Origin: Lachnospiraceae bacterium
Lineage (GTDB): Bacteria; Bacillota; Clostridia; Lachnospirales; Lachnospiraceae
Length of the DNA: 10,458 nt
Assembly: GCA_022790905.1 (NCBI GenBank)
Contig: JAAVYC010000018.1
Location: 1 to 10,458, forward strand
Direction of reading: 5' to 3'
Part shown: positions 1 to 6,600 of the stretch, one piece after another
Numbering within the stretch: position 1 is the stretch's first letter
How the letters are laid out: every line of letters begins with the position of its first letter
Made by a program: the position numbers and the translations under genes
Notes under the pieces: model-generated
What the model saw: only the letters and a program-made list of their open reading frames with translations
Told to the model about the DNA's origin: nothing
Database searches by the model: none

Positions 1-446
1 GTAGAGAGTTCTTTGATCTGCTTGTGTGCAAAATCACGGATCCCAAAATAATCGAACAGCTCCGATTTTCTCCGCTCTAACTCTTCCTGTGGCACACTGT
101 GAAGTCTGCCAAAAAATCCAAACATATAATCCACATCGAATTGTTCGTCCAATTTAATGTCACTCGTCAAAAAGCCGATACGCTTCCTGACCTCCTCCGG
201 TTCTTTTGCAACCTCGTATCCCTCCACAAGAATGGTTCCCTGCGTCGGCTTAATCAGCGTCGCAATACAGCGCAGCGTTGTTGTCTTACCTGCACCGTTT
301 GGTCCAAGCAAGCCATATATCTCTCCTTTTTTGGCCGTTAAACTCAAATTATTTACTGCTGTTTTTTTCGGGTTTTTCGTCTTAGATTCCGCCATCTGCT
401 TTTTATTCAGCTTATAAATCTTCGTCAGTCCCTTAATCTCAATCAT
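1..446 (-). CDS. ABC transporter ATP-binding protein, NatA-like (partial, 3' end missing)
   Basis: This is the N-terminal ~148 residues of a cytoplasmic ABC ATPase that would energise a membrane partner lying beyond the left edge. The ATG at 446-444 follows a strong AAGGAGGA ribosome site. The Walker A motif GPNGAGKTT is at residues 48-56. The visible sequence ends with KELS and the first two bases of the next codon (AC, so Thr), exactly at the start of an LSTG-type signature motif, so Walker B and the H-loop are missing. A lysine-rich insertion around residues 14-29 precedes the beta strand before Walker A. The phrase IGFLTSDIKLDEQF resembles NatA-type Na+ efflux/drug ABC ATPases, which normally pair with a NatB-like permease. 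Substrate cannot be judged from this half. It has its own promoter and lies beyond the terminator of the Ter/Tel operon, so it is a separate unit. Confidence 0.88.
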   Translation of the reverse strand, partial: MIEIKGLTKIYKLNKKQMAESKTKNPKKTAVNNLSLTAKKGEIYGLLGPNGAGKTTTLRCIATLIKPTQGTILVEGYEVAKEPEEVRKRIGFLTSDIKLDEQFDVDYMFGFFGRLHSVPQEELERRKSELFDYFGIRDFAHKQIKELS

Positions 447-459
447 AGCATCCTCCTTC

Positions 460-481
460 TTGTATCACTCTATTAGTACAA
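460..481. promoter_or_regulatory. Candidate repressor operator (TTGTA...TACAA dyad) upstream of the ABC gene
   Basis: A 22-bp imperfect dyad with outer arms TTGTA (460-464) and TACAA (477-481) and further partial symmetry inside covers roughly the transcription start to +17 of the predicted promoter. Position and shape fit a GntR/YtrA-type repressor site, a regulator class that commonly controls small ABC transporter operons. No such regulator gene is visible here, so the regulator's identity is inference. Confidence 0.4.
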
Positions 482-482
482 C

Positions 483-511
483 ATTTTACTATAATATAAA
501 ATTTCTTTCAA
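483..511 (-). promoter_or_regulatory. Putative promoter of the NatA-like ABC gene
   Basis: Read on the minus strand, TTGAAA (511-506) and TAAAAT (488-483) are separated by exactly 17 bp, matching sigma-A type -35/-10 boxes at 5/6 and 5/6 positions. The predicted start near 476 gives a ~30 nt leader containing the ribosome site of the ABC gene. An AT-rich stretch with overlapping TATTAT/TATAGT alternatives makes the exact -10 uncertain. Confidence 0.55.
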
Positions 512-610
512 CCTCTCTTCCCCGTTTTCCATATAAGATATCGCCAAAAATCCTCGACAAATGCAGTATTTATGGGAAATTTTTTTGTATATTTTTTTCT
601 TCTATTTTTT

Positions 611-635
611 ATTTATATTATAAAATAATATAAAT
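611..635. repeat. AT-only perfect palindrome (11 bp arms, 3 nt loop)
   Basis: ATTTATATTAT (611-621) and ATAATATAAAT (625-635) are exact reverse complements around AAA. It abuts, and overlaps by 2 bp, the larger hairpin at 634-687. On the minus strand it follows the terminator stem and may add to its AT-rich tail; an independent role is not evident. Confidence 0.6.
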
Positions 636-687
636 AGACTCTGTGGAAATTGTCCAAATTTTGACAAATCTCTTCCACAGAGTCTAT
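634..687 (-). terminator. Terminator hairpin of the Ter/Tel operon
   Basis: ATAGACTCTGTGGAA (634-648) pairs perfectly with TTCCACAGAGTCTAT (673-687). The 24-nt interior contains a second small stem, TTGTC (650-654) with GACAA (663-667). It begins 35 bp past the HAD stop codon and is followed on the minus strand by TTTATATTATTTTAT. The tail is U-rich but interrupted, so this is a strong hairpin with a mediocre U-tract. It separates the operon from the ABC gene. The rest of the 276-bp gap holds only AT-rich sequence and the ABC promoter. Confidence 0.7.
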
Positions 688-722
688 ATAAATTCTATCA
701 TTTGTCCGCTAACAGCATTCTT

Positions 723-1496
723 TCATCCAACAGGCATACGTTCTTTCGACGAAGCAACTAAGACTCGTTTTAAAACAGCGTCAGAAAATAACACTTCCTC
801 TCCAAAACTGACAAGTCCTTTCCTAGCGTGAACTTTTTCTTTTAAACCTTCTGGTAGCAAAGAGACATCCGCTACCTCCAACATTGGAATATCGAATTCA
901 CTGTCCCCTGCAGCAAAAATAGTTTCCGCTTTTCTCTTCATTCGAAATCTCTTTAAAGCCTCTCCTTTACTCAACTTTTTAGGGACAACATATACCTTTA
1001 CTCCATTGCCAAACACATCCACCAAACTTAAATCCAGGAACTTTTTTAAGTTCTGAATCGATTCTTGCGGTTTCCTACTTTTTGTAAATAAAAACAGACT
1101 CCGGATATTTCGGATTTCAAAATTTCTATTTTCATCTTTTTCCAGATAATATTCTGCCTTTTTTAGCTCCGTCTGACAATCCAAAACACTTGTTAAAGAT
1201 TCTTCATACCACGCCGCATCTTCTTTCCCATGCTGCAAAAGAACGCCGCCGTTGCTGACTAACGCATAATCCGGAAGAAAACCGAGATCAATTCTCTGAT
1301 ATTGTTCCAGCGTTCTCGTCGTTATGGGAACAAACAAGACCTGCTTTTTTATCTGCTGTAATAATTGATAAGACTGCTCTGTCATAAAAGAAACCTCACG
1401 ATTCTGGTAGATTTCCACACAGATCTTTTCATTTCCAATCTCATGCTTATAGGAATAGATCAACGTATTATCCAAATCAGAAGCAAAGAGAATCAT
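723..1496 (-). CDS. HAD-superfamily phosphatase (Cof/C2-cap type)
   Basis: A 257-residue cytoplasmic hydrolase, about the usual size for a HAD core with a C2 cap. Motif I is DLDNT with nucleophile Asp7 and acid/base Asp9. Motif II is the Thr59/Thr60 region (VPITTRT). Motif III is Lys177 (LSKGEAL). Motif IV is GDSEFD with Asp198 and Asp202 for Mg2+. All catalytic residues are present, so it should be active on a phosphorylated small molecule or sugar; the substrate cannot be told. The start ATG overlaps the ATPase stop as ATGA (1493-1496), with only a weak ribosome site, which points to translational coupling. HAD phosphatases have been described among the enzymes linked to YceG/Ter 'biosynthetic modules', so it may process that system's metabolite (inference). 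It is the last gene before the terminator. Confidence 0.85.
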   Translation of the reverse strand: MILFASDLDNTLIYSYKHEIGNEKICVEIYQNREVSFMTEQSYQLLQQIKKQVLFVPITTRTLEQYQRIDLGFLPDYALVSNGGVLLQHGKEDAAWYEESLTSVLDCQTELKKAEYYLEKDENRNFEIRNIRSLFLFTKSRKPQESIQNLKKFLDLSLVDVFGNGVKVYVVPKKLSKGEALKRFRMKRKAETIFAAGDSEFDIPMLEVADVSLLPEGLKEKVHARKGLVSFGEEVLFSDAVLKRVLVASSKERMPVG

Positions 1497-4159
1497 ACTT
1501 CTTCATTCTTTCCAAAGATACATTTTCTAAGCAAGTCCACTGGGATCATCGTCACAGCAAGCAGCACCACCGCAATCCATCCCTTGATTCCAAACGGAAC
1601 ACAACTGAACATATTTCCGATCCAGGTAAATGCCGTAAACGGTATCAAAGCCGCATTTACAATCAGTGCCTGTACAATGACAATGATAAAGAACACTTTT
1701 AAGAATCCAGTATTCTCATCCAATCCCCTAAAAATCCCGAATCTGTCGTCTCTGACATTAAAGCCGTTAAACAGAGCGCTCACGATAAACAGTACAAAAT
1801 ATCCCGTCAAATGCTGCTTTTCATTCTCGAAAAGATTTGCAAAAAACGGCAGTTTCAAATACAAAAAGCTGATTACGGTAAGCCAAGTTCCCATTGTAAG
1901 GATCTGTATCATCATCTTTTTATTCACGATACTCTCATCACGTCTTCTCGGCTTTTCCCTCATATATTTTTCAAGTGCCGGTTCGTTGCCAAGCATAATT
2001 GCTCCGAGTCCATCCATAACGAGGTTGACAAACAACAAATGTGTTACTTTCAACGGTTCATCCACTCCAAAAAATGGAGCGATGGCGCTGACTACCACGG
2101 CCGCTACGTTGATGACTAACTGGAACTTACAGAATTTTAAGATATTGTGATAAATCGTTCTTCCATACCAGATCGCGTCCTTAATGGATTTAAAATTGTC
2201 ATCCAAAATTACAATTTTCCCAGCCTCTTTTGCGGCTTCTGTTCCACTTCCCATTGCAAATCCAACATCTGCTCTTTTAAGAGCTGGGGAATCATTCACG
2301 CCGTCTCCTGTCATACCGACAACTAGATTCATCTCCTGACAGAGTCTGACCATTCTGGATTTATCTGTCGGCAAGGCTCTTGCAATCACTCGTATATCAT
2401 GAATGATTTCTTTCACTTCCTCATCCGACATTTCGTTTAATTGCGCCGAAGACAATGCCTTATCGGTATTTTCTTTTAAAAGTCCCGCATCTTTTGCGAT
2501 CGCCACAGCCGTCTCTAAACGGTCACCGGTAATCATGACAACCTGAATACCTGCATTCTGCACTTCTTCGATTGCCTCTCTCGCTTCTGGCCTCACATCA
2601 TCTCGAATTCCGACCAGTCCAATAATCACGATATCGTCTTGAATGGTATTTTCCATCAACTCTTTCTCAGAATACCCAAAGGCGAGTACACGCATCGCTT
2701 TTGATGCAAGTTCATCAATTTTTTGGTCCAATACTTTTTGATCCAGAGGTTTTACCTCTCCATCTGCGTCCAGGTATCTCTTAGCCTTCGCTAAAAGACG
2801 CTCCGGCGCACCTTTATAAAAAGTCTTGTTCAAACTGCCAATTCGCGCCTGACTGAATTTATTTGCAGAATTAAATCCCTGCGAACAGACTACATGGCAT
2901 TCTTGATCTGCTTCTAAGCTGTGGAACACCTTTTCCCCGAGAAATTTCATCAGCGCCTGATCTGTGGCGTTTCCTCCGATGACTCTGTGCTCGGCATCAA
3001 ACATCGACTGTGTATTCTTTCCAATCGCCAGATTCAACAGTCTTTTCACTTTTTCATGGTGTTCTAATTCTGCAATCTCAATGGATATTCCATCCGCAGT
3101 AAAGAAATCTACGACTTCCAACATTCCCTTTGTAATCGTACCAGTCTTATCACTAAACAGAATATTCAAAGAACCAGCCGTCTCGATACCTTCCGCTTTT
3201 CTGACTAAGACATTGTGATCTAACATCTTACTCGTGTTCTGCATAAGCACCAGTGAAATCATCAGAGGAAGCCCTTCTGGAACGGCACAGACAATGATCA
3301 CAACGGCAAGCGATACCGCTCTTACAATATCTTGAATAATCCCCTGCGCTCCAATAGCAAAATAATCTGCAGGACCGCCTGCATTTACAATAAAATAGGC
3401 GAAATATAGTACGGCAATGACAATCGCACCGATATATCCAAAGGTTGAGATTTGTTTTGCTAATTTTGCCAATTTCACTTTCAACGGAGAATCCGGCTCA
3501 TCTTCTTGCATCTCTTCCGCCATCTTGCCCATCATGGTCTTTAATCCGACTTTTCTGACGTCTAAGACACCCTCTCCATCGAAAACAACAGCGCCCCGGA
3601 ACAAGGAATGCTCGTCCACAAATGTATCCCCTGTGATATCCTCGGCAAGCTCAAAATCTTTTGGCGCCTCTTTTTTCTTACACTCTTCTGCCTCCCCATT
3701 TAGGGCAGAATTATCCACACGCAGATTACCAGAAATTAGAATTCCATCTGCCGGAATTTTATCTCCCGATTGCAGCAACACCTTATCTCCCGTTACTACA
3801 TCGTCCACATCAATGACCGTTATCACACCATCCCGATATACTTTGCACTGATCTTTTTTCGTACTGTCTTTTAATTCCCTGTACTTAGTATCGCTCGCGA
3901 CCCCTGTCTTTGCTGATACGGTCGCCACAATCAGTACGGCAACGATTGTTCCAAGCGGCTCATAGATTTCCGCATAGCCGAAAAAAAACATTACGATCAT
4001 CAGCGCCGCAATCGCTAACAAAATCTTGATCATCGGATCACCGAACGTCTCTTTGAATTCCTCCCAGAATGTCGTCGGTTCTGAATCAGGTATCTCATTC
4101 GAGCCATACTGTTTCCTGGATTCTTCGACCTCCTGTTCACTCAGTCCTTTATACTCCAT
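1493..4159 (-). CDS. P-type Ca2+-translocating ATPase (PMCA-like, type II)
   Basis: An 888-residue integral membrane pump expected to export Ca2+ from the cytoplasm. Ten hydrophobic spans can be placed: a pair near residues 44-83, a pair near 242-297 carrying PEGLPL at 294-299, and six from about 678 to 875. The phosphorylation motif is DKTGT with Asp337; KGAPE (449-453) is nucleotide-binding; TGDR (544-547) and GDGVND (618-623) complete the P domain. In the fifth span Asn684 is followed by Ala687, where SERCA has a Ca2+-binding Glu. In the sixth the pattern is N712-L-V-M-D716. This matches PMCA-type pumps with one Ca2+ site. The actuator loop reads NGEAEE (154-159) instead of the usual TGES; the key Glu156 is kept. 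The ATG at 4159 has a clear AAGGAGG ribosome site. It sits between terD and the HAD gene, in the place where Ter clusters often carry terC. Confidence 0.93.
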   Translation of the reverse strand: MEYKGLSEQEVEESRKQYGSNEIPDSEPTTFWEEFKETFGDPMIKILLAIAALMIVMFFFGYAEIYEPLGTIVAVLIVATVSAKTGVASDTKYRELKDSTKKDQCKVYRDGVITVIDVDDVVTGDKVLLQSGDKIPADGILISGNLRVDNSALNGEAEECKKKEAPKDFELAEDITGDTFVDEHSLFRGAVVFDGEGVLDVRKVGLKTMMGKMAEEMQEDEPDSPLKVKLAKLAKQISTFGYIGAIVIAVLYFAYFIVNAGGPADYFAIGAQGIIQDIVRAVSLAVVIIVCAVPEGLPLMISLVLMQNTSKMLDHNVLVRKAEGIETAGSLNILFSDKTGTITKGMLEVVDFFTADGISIEIAELEHHEKVKRLLNLAIGKNTQSMFDAEHRVIGGNATDQALMKFLGEKVFHSLEADQECHVVCSQGFNSANKFSQARIGSLNKTFYKGAPERLLAKAKRYLDADGEVKPLDQKVLDQKIDELASKAMRVLAFGYSEKELMENTIQDDIVIIGLVGIRDDVRPEAREAIEEVQNAGIQVVMITGDRLETAVAIAKDAGLLKENTDKALSSAQLNEMSDEEVKEIIHDIRVIARALPTDKSRMVRLCQEMNLVVGMTGDGVNDSPALKRADVGFAMGSGTEAAKEAGKIVILDDNFKSIKDAIWYGRTIYHNILKFCKFQLVINVAAVVVSAIAPFFGVDEPLKVTHLLFVNLVMDGLGAIMLGNEPALEKYMREKPRRRDESIVNKKMMIQILTMGTWLTVISFLYLKLPFFANLFENEKQHLTGYFVLFIVSALFNGFNVRDDRFGIFRGLDENTGFLKVFFIIVIVQALIVNAALIPFTAFTWIGNMFSCVPFGIKGWIAVVLLAVTMIPVDLLRKCIFGKNEEV

Positions 4160-4182
4160 TTCTTCCTCCTTTTATCATATAT

Positions 4183-4228
4183 GCATAAAAGAAGAAGAAA
4201 TCTGCCATTTTTCACAGTTTCTTCTTCC
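4183..4228 (-). terminator. Intra-operon hairpin between terD and the Ca2+-ATPase gene (attenuator or processing site)
   Basis: In the 86-bp gap, GAAGAAGAAA plus CTG (4191-4204, with one bulged T) pairs with CAG plus TTTCTTCTTC (4215-4227) around a 10-nt loop. On the minus strand the stem is followed by TTTTATGC. The T run is short, so partial termination or mRNA processing that lowers pump and phosphatase expression relative to the ter genes is more likely than a full stop. No separate promoter was recognised before the ATPase. Confidence 0.5.
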
Positions 4229-4245
4229 TGTTATCGTAACTGTTT

Positions 4246-4836
4246 TTATCGATATCGATTTGCAAGTTCTCCAATTCCAGGATCACTTGTGCCCTGTCCT
4301 ATAGCATTGAATTTCCACTCTCCATTATGTCTATAAATCTCTCCAAAAATCATAGCCATCATGCCGGAATAGTCCTCCGTCAAGTTGTACTTGCACATCT
4401 CTTTATTACTTTTTCCGTCTACCAGACGGATAAATGCATTCTGAATCATGCCAAAATGCTGGTTTCTCTGTGTCGCCTGATAAATATTTACCACAACGAC
4501 AATCCGGTCATATTCTGCCGGAACATTGGCCAAATCCACCAAAATCTGCTCGTCATCTCCTTCTCCTGCTCCAGTGAGATTGTCTCCCATATGTTGAATC
4601 GTTCCGGATTTATGGCGAAGATTTCCAAAATATACAACGTCTGACGGATCCTCCAACTTCCCATTTTTCAACAATAATGCAGATGCATCACAGTCAATTG
4701 GTTTCGGTTTTGACGAAAAAAATCCACCTTTCTTTCTGGGAGCCTCATCCCAGCCCAGGCCCACCATGACCTGAGAAAGTCCGGCGTTCTCTTTTGAGAG
4801 ACTGACTTTTTGTCCTTTTTGTAAACTGATTGACAT
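4246..4836 (-). CDS. terD: TerD-family protein (second copy in the operon)
   Basis: A 196-residue cytoplasmic TerD-fold protein of full family length. TerD proteins bind Ca2+ and are linked to tellurite, phage and envelope stress. Visible family motifs: GLGWD (26-30), an acidic pair D48-C-D50 in the DLDAS position, GDNLTG (84-89), GEGDDEQ (91-97), and the C-terminal EIYRHNGEWKFNAIGQG (166-182). Between GLGWD and the DxD motif it carries a basic, Gly/Ser-rich stretch (RKKGGFFSSKPKP) absent from its neighbour, as seen in one TerD subfamily. The start ATG is 11 bp after the preceding terD stop, and its GGAGG ribosome site abuts that stop. With its upstream paralog it forms a tandem pair, clearly similar but diverged. 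A hairpin follows its stop codon. Confidence 0.95.
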   Translation of the reverse strand: MSISLQKGQKVSLSKENAGLSQVMVGLGWDEAPRKKGGFFSSKPKPIDCDASALLLKNGKLEDPSDVVYFGNLRHKSGTIQHMGDNLTGAGEGDDEQILVDLANVPAEYDRIVVVVNIYQATQRNQHFGMIQNAFIRLVDGKSNKEMCKYNLTEDYSGMMAMIFGEIYRHNGEWKFNAIGQGTSDPGIGELANRYR

Positions 4837-4939
4837 TTATTTTCCTCCTATGCTACTTCAATTCCATAGTGACCGCAAAGTGCAGCCAATCCGCCTTGGA
4901 AACCACTTCCAATCGCATTGAATTTCCACTCTCCATTAT
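4304..4939. repeat. Exact 25-bp direct repeat shared by the two terD genes (4304-4328 and 4915-4939)
   Basis: The segment encoding the conserved NGEWKFNAI strand is identical over 25 bases at 4304-4328 and 4915-4939, although the rest of the genes has diverged. The two copies are 611 bp apart. This is a trace of the tandem gene duplication, or of later gene conversion at the most conserved part of the fold; it is not a mobile element. Confidence 0.6.
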
Positions 4940-5429
4940 TTCGATAAAGTTCGCCGACTACTACAGCCGTCTCAATCGAAAAGTCCTCTCCGAGATCATA
5001 ACGGATCAATTCCTGGTTCGAGGACTCATCTACAATTCTGATAAAGGAATTGGAAACCTGGCCAAAGTTCTGTCTTCTGCTCTCCGCTTCATAAATTGTA
5101 ACCGTAAATGCAACTTTAGAGATATTTGCAGGGATCTTACTCAGATCAATCTGAATCTGCTCGTCATCTCCTTCACCCTCTCCAGTCAGGTTGTCTCCCA
5201 TATGTTTTACAGCTTCGCTGGCATGAACAAGGTTTCCGTAAAAAATAAATTCTTTCTCAGATGGACACTTTCCGTCTTCTCCCAATAAAAACGCCGCCGC
5301 ATCCAGATCGAAGTCAGAACCGGAGTCAAATGCATTGACATCCCAGCCCAGACCAATCATGATATTTTTCAGTCCTGGATTTCCTTTCGTCAGATCTACT
5401 TTCTGTCCTTTTGATAAATTAATTGGCAT
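4848..5429 (-). CDS. terD: TerD-family protein (first copy in the operon)
   Basis: A 193-residue TerD-fold protein with the canonical metal-binding signature: GLGWD (26-30), DLDAAAFLL with Asp41 and Asp43, GDNLTGEGEGDDEQ (78-91), and the C-terminal LYRNNGEWKFNAIGSG. It lacks the basic insertion of its paralog and so is the more typical TerD. It is cytoplasmic, with no signal or membrane segment. The start ATG is preceded by an almost ideal ribosome site, AAGGAGGT, in the 23-bp gap after telA, suggesting high expression. TerD proteins usually occur in several copies beside TelA and YceG. A role in Ca2+-dependent stress signalling at the membrane is inferred from family and neighbours. Confidence 0.96.
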   Translation of the reverse strand: MPINLSKGQKVDLTKGNPGLKNIMIGLGWDVNAFDSGSDFDLDAAAFLLGEDGKCPSEKEFIFYGNLVHASEAVKHMGDNLTGEGEGDDEQIQIDLSKIPANISKVAFTVTIYEAESRRQNFGQVSNSFIRIVDESSNQELIRYDLGEDFSIETAVVVGELYRNNGEWKFNAIGSGFQGGLAALCGHYGIEVA

Positions 5430-5452
5430 TGTCTGTACCTCCTTTTATATGA

Positions 5453-6598
5453 TTAATTTTTGTTCGTTGGCATATGATACATTTTGTCAAATTCCGTTTT
5501 GATATTCTCGAGTCTCGCCTGATCCTCCACACGCTGTCTTCTCGCATTCTCCTGAATCTGTCTCGTCTCATCAATTCCATTCATAATCGTACGCCAGGTC
5601 CTCTCTAACGTCTCTATTTTAATCGAACTTCCCGATGCCAGGCGTGCCGTCATTTTCGACTGTTCCGCTGTATTGCTGGCATTTTTGATCAACATCTCAT
5701 TTGTCTTCTCATCCAATGCGGACATCGCCTCCGCCTGGATTCTCTGGCGTTTGAGCATAATCGCCTGTGCAAGCGCCTGTTTAAATACCGGAAGCGTCAC
5801 GATAAACGCGGAATTGATTTTTCGAACCAAGTTCATATTGCTAAATTCCATGGTCTTAATCATTGGAACAGACTGCATAGCAACATTTTCCGCTGTTCTT
5901 AAATCCTGCGTCCTCTGCTCCAACATCATCAGTGCCTGCTGCAGACTCTGAATCTCAAACTGTATGGAATTGTCCCCTGTGGCCTCCATGTCTGCCTGGC
6001 GCTTTGCAATATATTCCTCCAGTTCCCGACAGCCTTGCTCCCCGGCCAAAATATATTTTACCAGTTCATGATAATAATTCACATTCGCCTCAAACATCTG
6101 GTTTAATTTACGGTTCGACTGTTTGATCTCCGATTCATACTGTTTTAACTGTACATAGATCTTATCAACCTCATCGCCCATCGTATGATATTTATTTAAA
6201 ATCTTTTCCAGCTGCTTTTTTAAATTGTTAAATAATTTTCCAAACAGTTTTGGATTTTGCTGAATCTCATCAATGTCAAATTTCGACATGATTTTTGCCA
6301 AATCATTTAACATCGTACTCGAATCATCCAATTGGGACATGTTCATGCTATTTAACACAATGTCAGAAGCCTTGGAGATCTCTTCCGCCGCCTCCGCCCC
6401 AAATGAAACGATCGTCTCTAAATTATTTACCTCAATGGTACTGACTAACGCATCCACTTCGGCAGAATTTACAAGCGTCTCATTTAGATTTTGTCTGTCA
6501 GCCATAATATCATATTTTTCTACCACTTCAATTTCATTCTTTTCCTCTGCGACTACCTCCGGCTGTGCCGCTACCGTCTTGCTAAAATCAAGTCCCAT
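5453..6598 (-). CDS. telA: TelA/YceH-family toxic-anion-resistance protein
   Basis: About 381 residues, the usual TelA length. The protein is almost entirely charged helix. Heptad-like coiled coil covers roughly residues 110-240, and a conserved block with LPVFKQALAQAI lies near 270-280, typical of the TelA family (tellurite and other stress resistance; in B. subtilis YceH sits beside YceG). No signal peptide or membrane span; a cytoplasmic or membrane-peripheral scaffold role is likely. A longer reading from a TTG at 6604 is possible and overlaps the yceG stop, but the GAGAGG ribosome site at about 6608-6613 leaves only ~3 nt to that TTG and ~9 nt to the ATG at 6598, so the ATG is preferred. 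The gene is translationally close-coupled to yceG, implying equal expression. Confidence 0.93.
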   Translation of the reverse strand: MGLDFSKTVAAQPEVVAEEKNEIEVVEKYDIMADRQNLNETLVNSAEVDALVSTIEVNNLETIVSFGAEAAEEISKASDIVLNSMNMSQLDDSSTMLNDLAKIMSKFDIDEIQQNPKLFGKLFNNLKKQLEKILNKYHTMGDEVDKIYVQLKQYESEIKQSNRKLNQMFEANVNYYHELVKYILAGEQGCRELEEYIAKRQADMEATGDNSIQFEIQSLQQALMMLEQRTQDLRTAENVAMQSVPMIKTMEFSNMNLVRKINSAFIVTLPVFKQALAQAIMLKRQRIQAEAMSALDEKTNEMLIKNASNTAEQSKMTARLASGSSIKIETLERTWRTIMNGIDETRQIQENARRQRVEDQARLENIKTEFDKMYHMPTNKN

Positions 6599-6600
6599 AT

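Noticed and set aside
1365..2150. 261-codon plus-strand open frame opposite the ATPase and HAD genes
   Set aside because: It is antisense to a fully conserved P-type ATPase, lacks a ribosome site, and its translation shows no recognisable family; it is a shadow frame.
3417..3851. 144-codon plus-strand open frame, serine-rich
   Set aside because: Antisense to the actuator domain of the ATPase; composition is what reverse-reading that gene gives.
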